64,000 nucleotides of DNA from Chloroflexota bacterium. Lineage in GTDB: Bacteria > Chloroflexota > Dehalococcoidia > Lucifugimonadales > UBA3495. Below, one piece after another: positions 25,981 through 33,733 of this stretch (positions within the stretch are counted from its first letter, which is position 1; every line of letters begins with the position of its first letter). Location: NCBI GenBank assembly GCA_028874075.1, contig JAPPLU010000049.1, positions 46,424-110,423 of the forward strand, read 5' to 3'. The notes under the pieces were generated by a model, which had not been told where the DNA came from, made no database searches, and saw only the letters and a list, made by a program, of their open reading frames with translations. Position numbers and translations under genes: made by a program.

Positions 25981-26880
25981 GTGGGGCCAGCAGCGATTAA
26001 CATTCAGATGGTACGCGAGAACCTGGCGCTGGCCATCGCCTTCTGGGCGGCCGCCCAGAGGGGTGTCATCACCTCCGCCAGCGTCCCGGCCAAGACTGCG
26101 TTCAAGTCCATTACCAACGAATTTCTTGAAGTGGAAACGCCCCTGGAACTGGCCGATAATCGGGAACTGGTTCGGTGCGTGAGCAACCAGATTCGGAGCG
26201 CCTTTGCCTTCTCCGCAATTCAGACTTACCGGTCTCTGGAAAAGACCTACCGGGGTTCACCGCTCCAGGAACCCGACCCCAACTTACGGGGCGCCCGTTG
26301 CAGCTTCTACGTGCTGAACAAGACAGTCGCCCAGAACCTACTCTCCCCCGTCTGGGTCTGCCCGCCCGACTACCGGACCAGGTTCGAAGTCAGGGATGTC
26401 GCTTTCTGCCTGGACGCTGAAAAACTCGACGGGAAGGAGGTGTTCTGGGACGACTTCGGCGGCCTGCAAAACTACCTGGCCCTTCTGGAATACTGCTGCC
26501 TTCGTGTGGCCGAAGATACGTCCGTAAAACCACAGGAAGGCGGACATCCCGAAACAGAAGCCCAGGTGACGCAGCCCACTCCCAGAAATGGGAAAGTTTC
26601 CACCGTTGCCGACGTGGTCACCTATTTACTGGAGCGCTGCCAGGTGGGGGACGAAGAGAAGGTCATCGCAAAGGGCATATACCAGGACTACGCCAGTTGG
26701 TGCCACCTTAGGGGCGAAGAACCCCTGGCCCAGCGTAGCTTTGGTATGCAGCTGACCGCCCAGGGATTTCAGCGCCAGCGGCGCGGCAAAGGGCGCCACT
26801 GGTGGATGGGACTGGGACTAAGACCCCAGGAAACGCCCTATTCGGGCAATGGCAGCAGCCCCTTTATGCACGGCAGATAA
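25981..26880 (+). CDS. Hypothetical protein with D5/primase-type C-terminal winged helix
   Basis: A 299-residue protein. The N-terminal ~170 residues are unfamiliar (helical, then a beta segment with LSPVWVCPPDYRTRF). The C-terminal ~90 residues, LLERCQVGDEEKVIAKGIYQ, then YASWCHLRGEEPLAQRSFG and GRHWWMGLGL, match the pattern of the winged-helix domain that ends phage and plasmid D5-like primase-helicases. No helicase or primase domain is present, so this is an unusual detached version. Start is GTG 25981 with GAGGAGG seven bases upstream. Confidence 0.6.
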   Translation: MGPAAINIQMVRENLALAIAFWAAAQRGVITSASVPAKTAFKSITNEFLEVETPLELADNRELVRCVSNQIRSAFAFSAIQTYRSLEKTYRGSPLQEPDPNLRGARCSFYVLNKTVAQNLLSPVWVCPPDYRTRFEVRDVAFCLDAEKLDGKEVFWDDFGGLQNYLALLEYCCLRVAEDTSVKPQEGGHPETEAQVTQPTPRNGKVSTVADVVTYLLERCQVGDEEKVIAKGIYQDYASWCHLRGEEPLAQRSFGMQLTAQGFQRQRRGKGRHWWMGLGLRPQETPYSGNGSSPFMHGR

Positions 26881-27425
26881 GACCAGGCATGTTGGGTCAA
26901 CGCCCCGAATACGGTCCTGACTGACAACACTTCTATCTCCCTCCTGGACTGCTTCCATCAGGTCGTCTGCTACACTTCAGCCTCCTGCCACACCTCTTGC
27001 ATTGGAGGCAGCGATTTTTCGCTGCCAGGGCATTACCAGGCCAGCCAACAAACCCCTACCTCGTCATGTCTGGTTGTAATCTCAAGTAGTCAATCAGGCA
27101 GGAATTTGTGAACCGCATTCTTCGGAAAGGACCGGCTCGCCGTATTCCCCACCACCGGCCCTTTCCCAGTGCTCACCGGCAATTCTCCAGGACGTTCAAG
27201 AAGTCCTTCGTCGCGGCGCGATACCCTTATTTGCAAGTGGGTGGCGGGGCGGTCTGCCATGCATGACAGGGTTCGGGACTTCCGGTGGGACTCCTGACCA
27301 TGTGGTACAATACCCGCAATCTGCCGTCCAAGCATTTATAAACATACGTTTATACCAAGTAAGTGTCTGAAAAGTCCGGCGCCCGTCGCTACGGCTTGCG
27401 CCCGAACCCGTGAGGACCTGCCGTA
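26881..27425. other. Long intergenic region before metF
   Basis: 545 bases in which I find no gene. There is a perfect 8-bp hairpin GGCAGCGA-TTTT-TCGCTGCC at 27007-27026 with no T tract after it, and a 7-bp palindrome at 27337-27354 close to metF. The short open frames on the minus strand here have no ribosome sites and no protein-like character. Confidence 0.4.
27337..27354. promoter_or_regulatory. Palindrome upstream of metF, possible operator
   Basis: A perfect inverted repeat TATAAAC-ATAC-GTTTATA in otherwise GC-rich DNA, 72 bases before metF. Size and symmetry suit a dimeric repressor. No regulator is identified. Confidence 0.35.
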
Positions 27426-28307
27426 ATGAAGATAAAAGAGGCACTCCAGCAGAAGCGCACCGTATCCTGTGAGTTCTTCCCGCCCCGGGAAGAAGACGGG
27501 ATTCCGGCAGTGTTCCGGGCTATTGACCGGGTGCGGGCCTATAACCCCGATTTCATTTCCGTCACCTATGGCGCCGGGGGATCCACCAGGGATTTCACAG
27601 AACGCATTACCATGCAGGTGAAGCAGGAGACGGACCTGGAGGTGATGGCCCACCTGACCTGCGTGGCCCAGACCCGGGAAGAGGTGCACGGGGTGCTGGA
27701 AAGGCTGGACCAGGCCGGCGTGGAGAACGTCATCGCCCTGCGGGGCGACCCGCCCAGGGGTCAGGAGAACTTTGTCCCCGCTGACGGCGGGTTCAGCCAC
27801 GCTACCGAATTGATTGACCACATCCGATCCAACTTCGACTTCGGGCTCGCCGCCGCCTGTTACCCGGAGGGGCATACCGAGTCCCCCGACCTGGACTTTG
27901 ACATCAACTACGCCAGGGAGAAGGTGAACCGGGGGGCAGACTTTCTCATCACCCAACTCTTCTACGACAACCGGTACTTCTTCGAGTTCATGGAGCGGGC
28001 GCACAAGGCCGGCATCGATGTGCCAGTAATCCCCGGGGTGCTGCCCATCCTGAACACGGCTCAGATCCGCCGGTTTACCTCCCTGTGCGGCGCCACCATC
28101 CCGCCGGAACTGGACAGCAAGCTGGAACAGTACGCCGAAGACGACAGCTCGGTGCGGGAACTGGGCGTGGAGTACGCCTCCCGCCAGGTCGAAGAGTTGT
28201 GGGGAAACGGGGTTCCCGGCATCCACTTCTACGTCCTGAACCGCAGTTACTCCGTGTCCCGCATTCTGGCCAACCTGAACCTCCCCGGACATGCCGCGCC
28301 AGACTAG
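27426..28307 (+). CDS. metF: Methylenetetrahydrofolate reductase
   Basis: A 293-residue FAD-dependent TIM-barrel enzyme that reduces 5,10-methylene-THF to 5-methyl-THF for methionine synthesis. The N-terminus SCEFFPPREEDG contains the conserved Glu of the active site, and YGAGGSTRD, HLTCVAQTREEV, NVIALRGDPPRG, FLITQLFYDN and PGVLPILN are the family landmarks in order. Length is typical for bacterial MetF. No other methionine gene is adjacent. The ribosome site is weak. Confidence 0.93.
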   Translation: MKIKEALQQKRTVSCEFFPPREEDGIPAVFRAIDRVRAYNPDFISVTYGAGGSTRDFTERITMQVKQETDLEVMAHLTCVAQTREEVHGVLERLDQAGVENVIALRGDPPRGQENFVPADGGFSHATELIDHIRSNFDFGLAAACYPEGHTESPDLDFDINYAREKVNRGADFLITQLFYDNRYFFEFMERAHKAGIDVPVIPGVLPILNTAQIRRFTSLCGATIPPELDSKLEQYAEDDSSVRELGVEYASRQVEELWGNGVPGIHFYVLNRSYSVSRILANLNLPGHAAPD

Positions 28308-28320
28308 GCTTTGAATTTAC

Positions 28321-28380
28321 ATGGATAGACAGGGTATCTTGACTGAAGGTCAGCCTTACTTGTACATCCTGTCTATCAAT
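28321..28380. repeat. Palindromic intergenic repeat (ATGGATAGACAGG family)
   Basis: Inverted arms ATGGATAGACAGG (28321-28333) and CCTGTCTATCAAT (28368-28380), 12 of 13 positions pairing, between metF and acpS. Related copies lie at 43349-43371 (one arm) and 47475-47547. Confidence 0.6.
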
Positions 28381-28402
28381 GTTTGAATCGACCCGGTTAG
28401 CT

Positions 28403-28783
28403 ATGAGCAGCCTCACCACCGGCGTTGACATCATCGAAATACCCCGCATCGCCCGGGTGCTGGAGCGGTACGGGCAGCGCTTCCTGCGCCGCATCTTCAC
28501 CCCCGGGGAAATTGCTTACTGCCGGGAGCGGCCCCCCAACCTGGCCGCCCGCTTTGCCGCCAAGGAAGCAACTATGAAGGCCCTGGGCACCGGCGTCCGG
28601 GGCGTGGCCTGGAAGGACATCGAGGTGGTCAGGGCCCCCAGCGGCGCGCCATCCATCCTGCTGCATGGACGGGCCAAAACCCGGGCCCAGCGGCTGGGCG
28701 TCCAGGAAATCTCCCTCAGCCTCTCCCACTCCCGCGAGTACGCCGTAGCCTTCGTGGTGACCCAGTGCCAGCCGCCAACCTGA
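28403..28783 (+). CDS. acpS: Holo-[acyl-carrier-protein] synthase
   Basis: A 126-residue AcpS that transfers 4'-phosphopantetheine from CoA to acyl carrier protein. GVDIIEIPRIARVLERYG contains the metal-binding Asp, FTPGEIAYC and LAARFAAKEATMKALG the second metal-binding Glu and Lys, and ISLSHSREYAVAFV the C-terminal motif. I start at ATG 28403 because an ATG at 28379 lies inside an intergenic palindrome; neither has a clear ribosome site. It overlaps the next gene by 19 bases, suggesting coupling. Confidence 0.88.
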   Translation: MSSLTTGVDIIEIPRIARVLERYGQRFLRRIFTPGEIAYCRERPPNLAARFAAKEATMKALGTGVRGVAWKDIEVVRAPSGAPSILLHGRAKTRAQRLGVQEISLSLSHSREYAVAFVVTQCQPPT

Positions 28784-30405
28784 AGGTAGTAACCGCCGCC
28801 CAGATGACCGCCCTGGAGCATGAATCGGAGCGTCAGGGCGCCAGTACCGACACCCTGATGGAGAACGCCGGCTTGGCCGTGGCCGAGTACGCCCGGCAAA
28901 GGCTGGGCGGGGTTGCCGGCGCCCGGGTGATCATCCTGGTGGGGCCGGGCAACAACGGCGCCGACGGCCTGGTGGCGGGCCGCCACCTGCGCCGCTGGGG
29001 GGCCGAGGTTACCGCCTGCCTGCTAACCCGTCGTCCCGAAGTCGATCCCAAGATGGACCTGGCCCGAGACTACGGAGTGGCCACGCTGAACCTGGCAGCC
29101 GGTGAGGGAATGGCCGCCTATGAACGGCTCCTGGCCCGTAGCCACCTGGTCATAGATTCCGTCCTGGGAACGGGCCGATCGCGTGCCCTGCAGGGTGTAG
29201 TCCAGGAGGCCCTGCTGCAGGTTGCGGCTATACGGGAAGGGAGCGGCCACCCGCTGCTGCTGGCCTTGGACGTGCCCACCGGCCTGGACTCGGACACCGG
29301 CGCGGTGGACGATGCCACGCCCGCTATGGATGCTACCCTGGTCCTGGGGTTCCCCAAGGCGGGGCTGCTGTCCTTCCCCGGCGCGGGGCGGGTGGGCGAA
29401 CTGGTAACCCTGGACATTGGCCTGCCCAACGGTGTGGGCCAGGATGATATCGCGCTGGAACTGCTTACGCCGGAGTGGGTGGCATCGCAGCTTCCGCCGC
29501 GGCCCCTGGATTCCCACAAGGGCACCTACGGGCACCTGCTGGTCGTGGCCGGGTCGCGCAATTACGTGGGGGCGGCCTGCCTGGTTGCCCGGGCAGCCCA
29601 CCGTGCCGGGGCGGGACTGGTAACCCTGGCCACGCCCAAAAGCGTCTACCCCATCGTAGCAGCTCAACTTACCGAGACCATCCACCTGCCCCTGCCCGAG
29701 GATGAAGACGGTCGCGTCCACCCCGATGCCGCTCACATGGTGCGGGAGGTACTGCCCCGTTACGACGCCCTGGCCGTGGGCAGCGGCATGGGCCAGTCGG
29801 ACGGCGTGTCCGGTTTCATGGAGAGCCTGCTGCTGGCGGCCCCCTTTCTCAACCTGCCCGTGCTGGTGGATGCCGACGGGCTCAACAGTCTGCCCCGGCT
29901 GGGCAGTTGGTGGCAGCAGCGCTCCGGCCCCCTGGTGCTGACACCTCACCCCGGCGAAATGGCCACTCTGACCGGCCTGTCGACGCCGGACGTGCAGCGG
30001 GACCGGGTGGGCGTCGCCCGGGAGTGGGCGGCCCAGTGGCAGGCGGTGGTGGTCCTGAAGGGCGCCTTCACGGCCATAGCCGAGCCGGTGTTACCCCATA
30101 CCAGCGGCCCCCAGCGCGATGGACTGGTGCGCTTGTCCCCCTTCGCCGACCCGGGCCTGGCATCCGGCGGCACCGGCGACGTGCTTACGGGAATCACTGG
30201 CAGCCTGCTGGCCCAGGGCATGGACCCTTTCGACGCGGCCAGTTGCGCCGTGTACCTGCACGGCCTGGCAGCGGAACTGGCGACTAACGGCCGGGGCCCA
30301 GTTGGCCTGCTGGCCTCGGAGGTTGCCGACTCCGTTCCGGGGGCAATTGGCGCCGTGATTCAGCCACGGAGGAGCGGGAATTATAGCGAAGGGAATCGGC
30401 CGTGA
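28765..30405 (+). CDS. nnr: Bifunctional NAD(P)H-hydrate epimerase / ADP-dependent dehydratase
   Basis: A 546-residue two-domain repair enzyme. Residues ~1-225 are the YjeF_N epimerase (LMENAGLAVAEYAR, GPGNNGADGLVAGRHL, DVPTGLDSDTG); residues ~240-530 are the ribokinase-like dehydratase (KGTYGHLLVVAGS, DADGLNSLP, LTPHPGEMATL, and LASGGTGDVLTGI with the catalytic Asp). It restores hydrated NAD(P)H. Start is GTG 28765, within the end of acpS; acpS-nnr pairing is common in bacteria. Confidence 0.92.
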   Translation: MPAANLKVVTAAQMTALEHESERQGASTDTLMENAGLAVAEYARQRLGGVAGARVIILVGPGNNGADGLVAGRHLRRWGAEVTACLLTRRPEVDPKMDLARDYGVATLNLAAGEGMAAYERLLARSHLVIDSVLGTGRSRALQGVVQEALLQVAAIREGSGHPLLLALDVPTGLDSDTGAVDDATPAMDATLVLGFPKAGLLSFPGAGRVGELVTLDIGLPNGVGQDDIALELLTPEWVASQLPPRPLDSHKGTYGHLLVVAGSRNYVGAACLVARAAHRAGAGLVTLATPKSVYPIVAAQLTETIHLPLPEDEDGRVHPDAAHMVREVLPRYDALAVGSGMGQSDGVSGFMESLLLAAPFLNLPVLVDADGLNSLPRLGSWWQQRSGPLVLTPHPGEMATLTGLSTPDVQRDRVGVAREWAAQWQAVVVLKGAFTAIAEPVLPHTSGPQRDGLVRLSPFADPGLASGGTGDVLTGITGSLLAQGMDPFDAASCAVYLHGLAAELATNGRGPVGLLASEVADSVPGAIGAVIQPRRSGNYSEGNRP

Positions 30406-30409
30406 ATCT

Positions 30410-30865
30410 TCAGGTCCGGCGGTGGCGTCCAAGTGACTGTAATACGGTTGCAACTGCCAGCGCAACGGCAGCGGGAGCGTACATTAGGCCAAAGGAAAGG
30501 TAGCCCAGTACACAGAAACCTAGCAGGGCCGTGGTCAACATCCAGAACAAGATCGTGCGCCGGACACCCCCGTTTCTCCAGGCCAGCGGCATCATTAGCG
30601 TCAGTCCGGTTACCGCCGCTGGAATGAACAGAGGAATCAATACCCCCACTCCGTTGACTTCTACGAGAGAGGCTGATTCACGCACAATCTCAGCCTCTAT
30701 TTCTCCCACCGGATTGCCCAATTCGTCAACCTGGACCGGCGTCGCCGAAACACCCTGGTAGGCATAAGGCCAGAATGCCAGCCACAGAAAGGCTATCCAG
30801 GCCAGGACATGAGCAGTGGAGGCCGCAATGGTGGCCGGGCGTTCGTTTCTCACTATCTGCCTCAC
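30410..30865 (-). CDS. Small multi-pass membrane protein, unknown
   Basis: A 151-residue hydrophobic protein with about four membrane helices (residues ~15-36, 70-92, 102-120, 124-143) and an acidic external loop rich in Glu between the first two. No family is recognised. Start is GTG 30865; a second GTG four codons later has AGG at better spacing and may be the true start. It converges on the nnr gene, with only a few bases between the two ends, and is divergent from the 30921 gene. Confidence 0.6.
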   Translation of the reverse strand: MRQIVRNERPATIAASTAHVLAWIAFLWLAFWPYAYQGVSATPVQVDELGNPVGEIEAEIVRESASLVEVNGVGVLIPLFIPAAVTGLTLMMPLAWRNGGVRRTILFWMLTTALLGFCVLGYLSFGLMYAPAAVALAVATVLQSLGRHRRT

Positions 30866-30920
30866 TTGAGGTATAGTTCACGCTATACTGTTGTCATTCT
30901 ACCCTGTCCAAAGGAACGCC

Positions 30921-31841
30921 ATGCGTATTTGCTCCCTGCTGCCCAGCGCCACGGAAATTGTCTACGCCCTGGGACTGGGTGACCGGCTGGTAGGGGTGTC
31001 CCATACCTGCGACTATCCTGAGGACGCCCGCACCAAGCCGGTGGTGAGCCGCAGCGTCAGGAGCGTGTCCCACCTGGACAGCCACGAAATCGACGCCATC
31101 ATCCGGCAGGCGCGGGAGACCAACAATCCGGTGCACTGGATTGACGGGGACCTGCTGCGGGAACTGCACCCCGACCTGATCATCACCCAGGAAATCTGCG
31201 AGGTGTGCGCCATCGACCAGAGTTCCGTCTATGCCACCGCCGCCCGCTTCCTGGACTACGAACCCGAAATCGTCGTTACCCGGCCCGTGGGGCTGGAGGA
31301 GATTTACCGCAATATCCACATAATAGCGGCGGCGGCCGGGGCGACGGAACGGGCGGAGGCGCTGGTGTCGCAATTAAAGGGGCGGGCGCAGCGAGTTGCA
31401 GACGGGCTGGGCGAAGTTACGGAACGTCCCAGGGTTTTCTGCATTGACTGGTTGGAGCCGTTGCGAAACACGGGTCAGTGGACGCCCGAACTGGTGGAAC
31501 TGGCCGGCGGCGAGGAGGGACTGGCGGAAAAGTGGGGAAAGTCCCGGGAGATCGGCTGGGACGAGGTGGCTGCCTACCAGCCCGATTACCTGATGGTTAT
31601 GCCCTGCGCCTTCGACATGGCACGCACGGAATCGGAGACCCGACAAACCCTGTATTCCCACCCGGCCTGGGGGTCGCTGAAGGCGGTGCGGGAGGGCAAT
31701 GTATTCCTGTTCGACGGGCTTATCCCAAGCCGCCACGGGCCGAGGGTGATTGATGTGCTGGAGGGCCTGGCGGAAGCAATGCACCCCGATAAGTTCGTTG
31801 GCTTGGCACGGCCTGGGGTATTCCGCAAGGCCGTACTGTAG
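30921..31841 (+). CDS. BtuF-like cobalamin/iron-siderophore-binding protein without signal peptide
   Basis: A 306-residue periplasmic-binding-protein-fold protein of the BtuF/FhuD class: RICSLLPSATEIVYALGLGD, GVSHTCDYPEDA, LIITQEICEVCAID and QPDYLMVMPCAFD. There is no signal peptide or lipobox, as in the cytoplasmic cobalamin-binding subgroup found apart from ABC transporter genes. No permease or ATPase is adjacent. AAAGGA precedes ATG 30921. It may hold a corrinoid or act as a scavenger. A role in B12 handling is inferred from the family only. Confidence 0.75.
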   Translation: MRICSLLPSATEIVYALGLGDRLVGVSHTCDYPEDARTKPVVSRSVRSVSHLDSHEIDAIIRQARETNNPVHWIDGDLLRELHPDLIITQEICEVCAIDQSSVYATAARFLDYEPEIVVTRPVGLEEIYRNIHIIAAAAGATERAEALVSQLKGRAQRVADGLGEVTERPRVFCIDWLEPLRNTGQWTPELVELAGGEEGLAEKWGKSREIGWDEVAAYQPDYLMVMPCAFDMARTESETRQTLYSHPAWGSLKAVREGNVFLFDGLIPSRHGPRVIDVLEGLAEAMHPDKFVGLARPGVFRKAVL

Positions 31842-31940
31842 GCAGGGGTTAATTATGATCGCCCTGCATTCTTGACACACTATAGGCTGATACATAGCAT
31901 ATAGGGAGTGTCTTACGTACGATGAAGCCATATACATAGA

Positions 31941-32360
31941 TTGGGAGGAGAGAGAATTCTCGGTTGGTTCACCAATGTCTGTAAGTCTATTGGCGGCTCT
32001 GTCCGGGAAAATGTCAGGACGATAGGGGGCGCATTCTGCGGTCTATTCGTTTCCTCGATGGCAGTATGCTTCGCGGTTACATTTTGGTACGGAGATGATT
32101 GGGACTGGCAGCGGCCGGTGGGGACAGTTGCTGACATTTCAGGCGCATCTTTCGCAATCGCTATCGTTATACTCAGTGTTGGGAGAGTAACCATGGTAAT
32201 GTCTCGAATCTTCAAGAGAAGAGAAAAAGCGGAAGGGCGAGAGGAAGGGCGAAGGGAGGCGGAGAGTGAGTTTATCGAGGCCGATGCGCAGCGCAAGCCG
32301 GGCGAAACTTTGCAACAGGCGGTGGAGCGATTAAGGAGGGAGAGGGTAAAAGACGAATAG
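31941..32360 (+). CDS. Two-helix membrane protein with charged C-terminus, unknown
   Basis: About 135 residues with two membrane helices (roughly residues 26-48 and 62-82) and a strongly charged coiled-coil-like tail (KRREKAEGREEGRREAESEF). No family recognised. The start is unclear: a TTG at 31941 has no ribosome site, while an in-frame ATT at 31956 has GGAGGAGAG at ideal spacing. No in-frame ATG occurs before the first membrane helix. Composition is less GC-rich than neighbours. A terminator follows at 32392. Confidence 0.55.
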   Translation: MGGERILGWFTNVCKSIGGSVRENVRTIGGAFCGLFVSSMAVCFAVTFWYGDDWDWQRPVGTVADISGASFAIAIVILSVGRVTMVMSRIFKRREKAEGREEGRREAESEFIEADAQRKPGETLQQAVERLRRERVKDE

Positions 32361-32391
32361 CCCCCCAGACGTTCACCGTTTTTTGCACGTA

Positions 32392-32420
32392 AACCCCATC
32401 CCGCTAAAGATGGGGTTTTC
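32392..32420 (+). terminator. Intrinsic terminator
   Basis: A 9-bp stem AACCCCATC/GATGGGGTT with an 8-nt loop and a short T run lies 30 bases after the 31941-32360 gene. Confidence 0.6.
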
Positions 32421-32513
32421 ACTTGCCCACCAGCCTTGGGGCTATTATTGTGGTGGGAGATTCGAGCCTGGCGGGGAACCTCGTATATGATTCCCAAGAA
32501 TTAAGGAGAAACC

Positions 32514-32825
32514 ATGCTGTTTTTTGTTGAGTTGCGGCACGCTCCAGAACGGTGCCCCGGGGTGGCCCCGGATATTCGAGACCGGATGCTGCGCATGGCC
32601 CAGACGCGGGATCAGGTGCTGGAATCTCACAATTGCAAGTGGGTTGGAGGGTGGATAAGTCCCACTCCCCACCTGACTTTTATCACCCTGGACGCGCCCG
32701 GCGCCCATGTGGTGGACTCGGCCATGCGGGATCTGGGCCTGGCCACCTGGAACTCGACCACCATACATCCGGTCGTGGACTTTGACGAAGCCATCACAGC
32801 CCTGGTCAATCAGCCGCAGAACTGA
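32514..32825 (+). CDS. Small ferredoxin-fold-like protein, unknown
   Basis: A 103-residue cytoplasmic protein preceded by AAGGAG. The order MLFFVELRHAPE, then a helix, HNCKWVGGWISPTPHLTFITLDAP, and a C-terminal TTIHPVVDFDEAI fits an alpha/beta dimeric-barrel or ferredoxin-like fold as in DUF3303- or muconolactone-isomerase-like proteins. No catalytic residues can be named. The 228 bases that follow contain no gene that I can support. Confidence 0.6.
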   Translation: MLFFVELRHAPERCPGVAPDIRDRMLRMAQTRDQVLESHNCKWVGGWISPTPHLTFITLDAPGAHVVDSAMRDLGLATWNSTTIHPVVDFDEAITALVNQPQN

Positions 32826-33053
32826 AGAGGCCCATCCCCGAATTGGCGCGAACGTTGTCCGAGGCCTTTTGGAAGACTCGGAACCGGTCATCGTCGCGGC
32901 AGCAAAAGTCCCAATCCGAAAGGAGGGCCCTGAATTGCCACCCGTGAATGGGGCGACGTCACCCCGTTCTGGCCTTCCCCTTTCGACGGTAACGGGACAT
33001 CCTCGCAGGATTCCTTGAGTTCAACGCTCAAGTTGCCCCCGCTGCTGGGTAAA

Positions 33054-33401
33054 TCAGGTTTGCGCCTGCTTTTTCTTCTCTGGCATAGAGGCAAAAAGGT
33101 GGCCGTCGCGGGCAGTTACCTCGAAGGTGAACATCTGCGCGATGGGCCCGTTGATGCAGTTGCCGGTGAATAGTTCAAATCGCCACCCGTGCGAGGGGCA
33201 CATGAAGCAGGTGTCTTCCAGGTAGACGGTGCCCCAGCTGTGAGGGCAAAGGGAAGAGAGGAGACGCAGCACGCCGTCTTTACCCTTGGCCAGGTAAAAG
33301 TCGTAGCCCTCCACCTCTATCTCGGAAGGGAACTTGGTAAAAGAGTCCTCGGGACCCAGGTCAATTTCTCTCACGCCGTGGGTAAAGTCCGGGTATACCA
33401 T
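33054..33401 (-). CDS. Rieske-type [2Fe-2S] ferredoxin
   Basis: A 115-residue Rieske-domain protein. The cluster ligands are visible in SSLCPHSWGTVYL (Cys and His) and CFMCPSHGWRF (Cys and His). The lengths between them and the GWRFELFTGNCINGP tail resemble Rieske ferredoxins that supply electrons to oxygenases; no oxygenase is adjacent. The ATG at 33401 has AAAGGGGA upstream and is preferred to an ATG at 33464 inside non-conserved sequence. Cytoplasmic. Confidence 0.85.
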   Translation of the reverse strand: MVYPDFTHGVREIDLGPEDSFTKFPSEIEVEGYDFYLAKGKDGVLRLLSSLCPHSWGTVYLEDTCFMCPSHGWRFELFTGNCINGPIAQMFTFEVTARDGHLFASMPEKKKQAQT

Positions 33402-33733
33402 CGCGGTCCCCTTTGTATAGTTAAGGTTGGGGGGAGTATAGCGGTAAAGGCAGTGGGCGGGCAAACCGGGCCAAGGGTGGGACTAACGGTGTCCGATTGC
33501 AGGCGGGTTTACCTGGGCTGGGCAGCTACCCAGGCCTGATTACGCCCCCGGCTGAAAGAATGGGTAGGTGTACAACAACTCTTTGGGCCTTGACACCCGA
33601 TGTATATCTATCTCAACATAATGCTGCGGACCACAGGCACCCGCTTCCTCACAGCCGCTGGGTACCCTTGACCGTGTGAAAGTCCCCTCTTTCCCTTATC
33701 GTTCTACTTTCGGCCTGAAAAGGCGGTTGGTGT
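33402..33733. other. Intergenic region between Rieske and antiporter genes
   Basis: 332 bases containing the promoters of two divergent genes. TTGACA occurs near 33590 but no -10 sits at the right spacing. A 6-bp hairpin CCTGGG/CCCAGG spans 33512-33534. Nothing else is recognised. Confidence 0.35.

Noticed and set aside
25931..26182. Alternative frame starting LSGEEKYRPATTEEVLKWG
   Set aside because: Only the first ~25 residues look protein-like, the rest is Pro/Arg/Ser-rich shadow, and the 25981 frame has a good ribosome site and remains protein-like to its end.
32888..33094. Minus-strand frame of 68 codons
   Set aside because: It has no ribosome site, a composition unlike protein, and overlaps the end of the Rieske gene in another frame.
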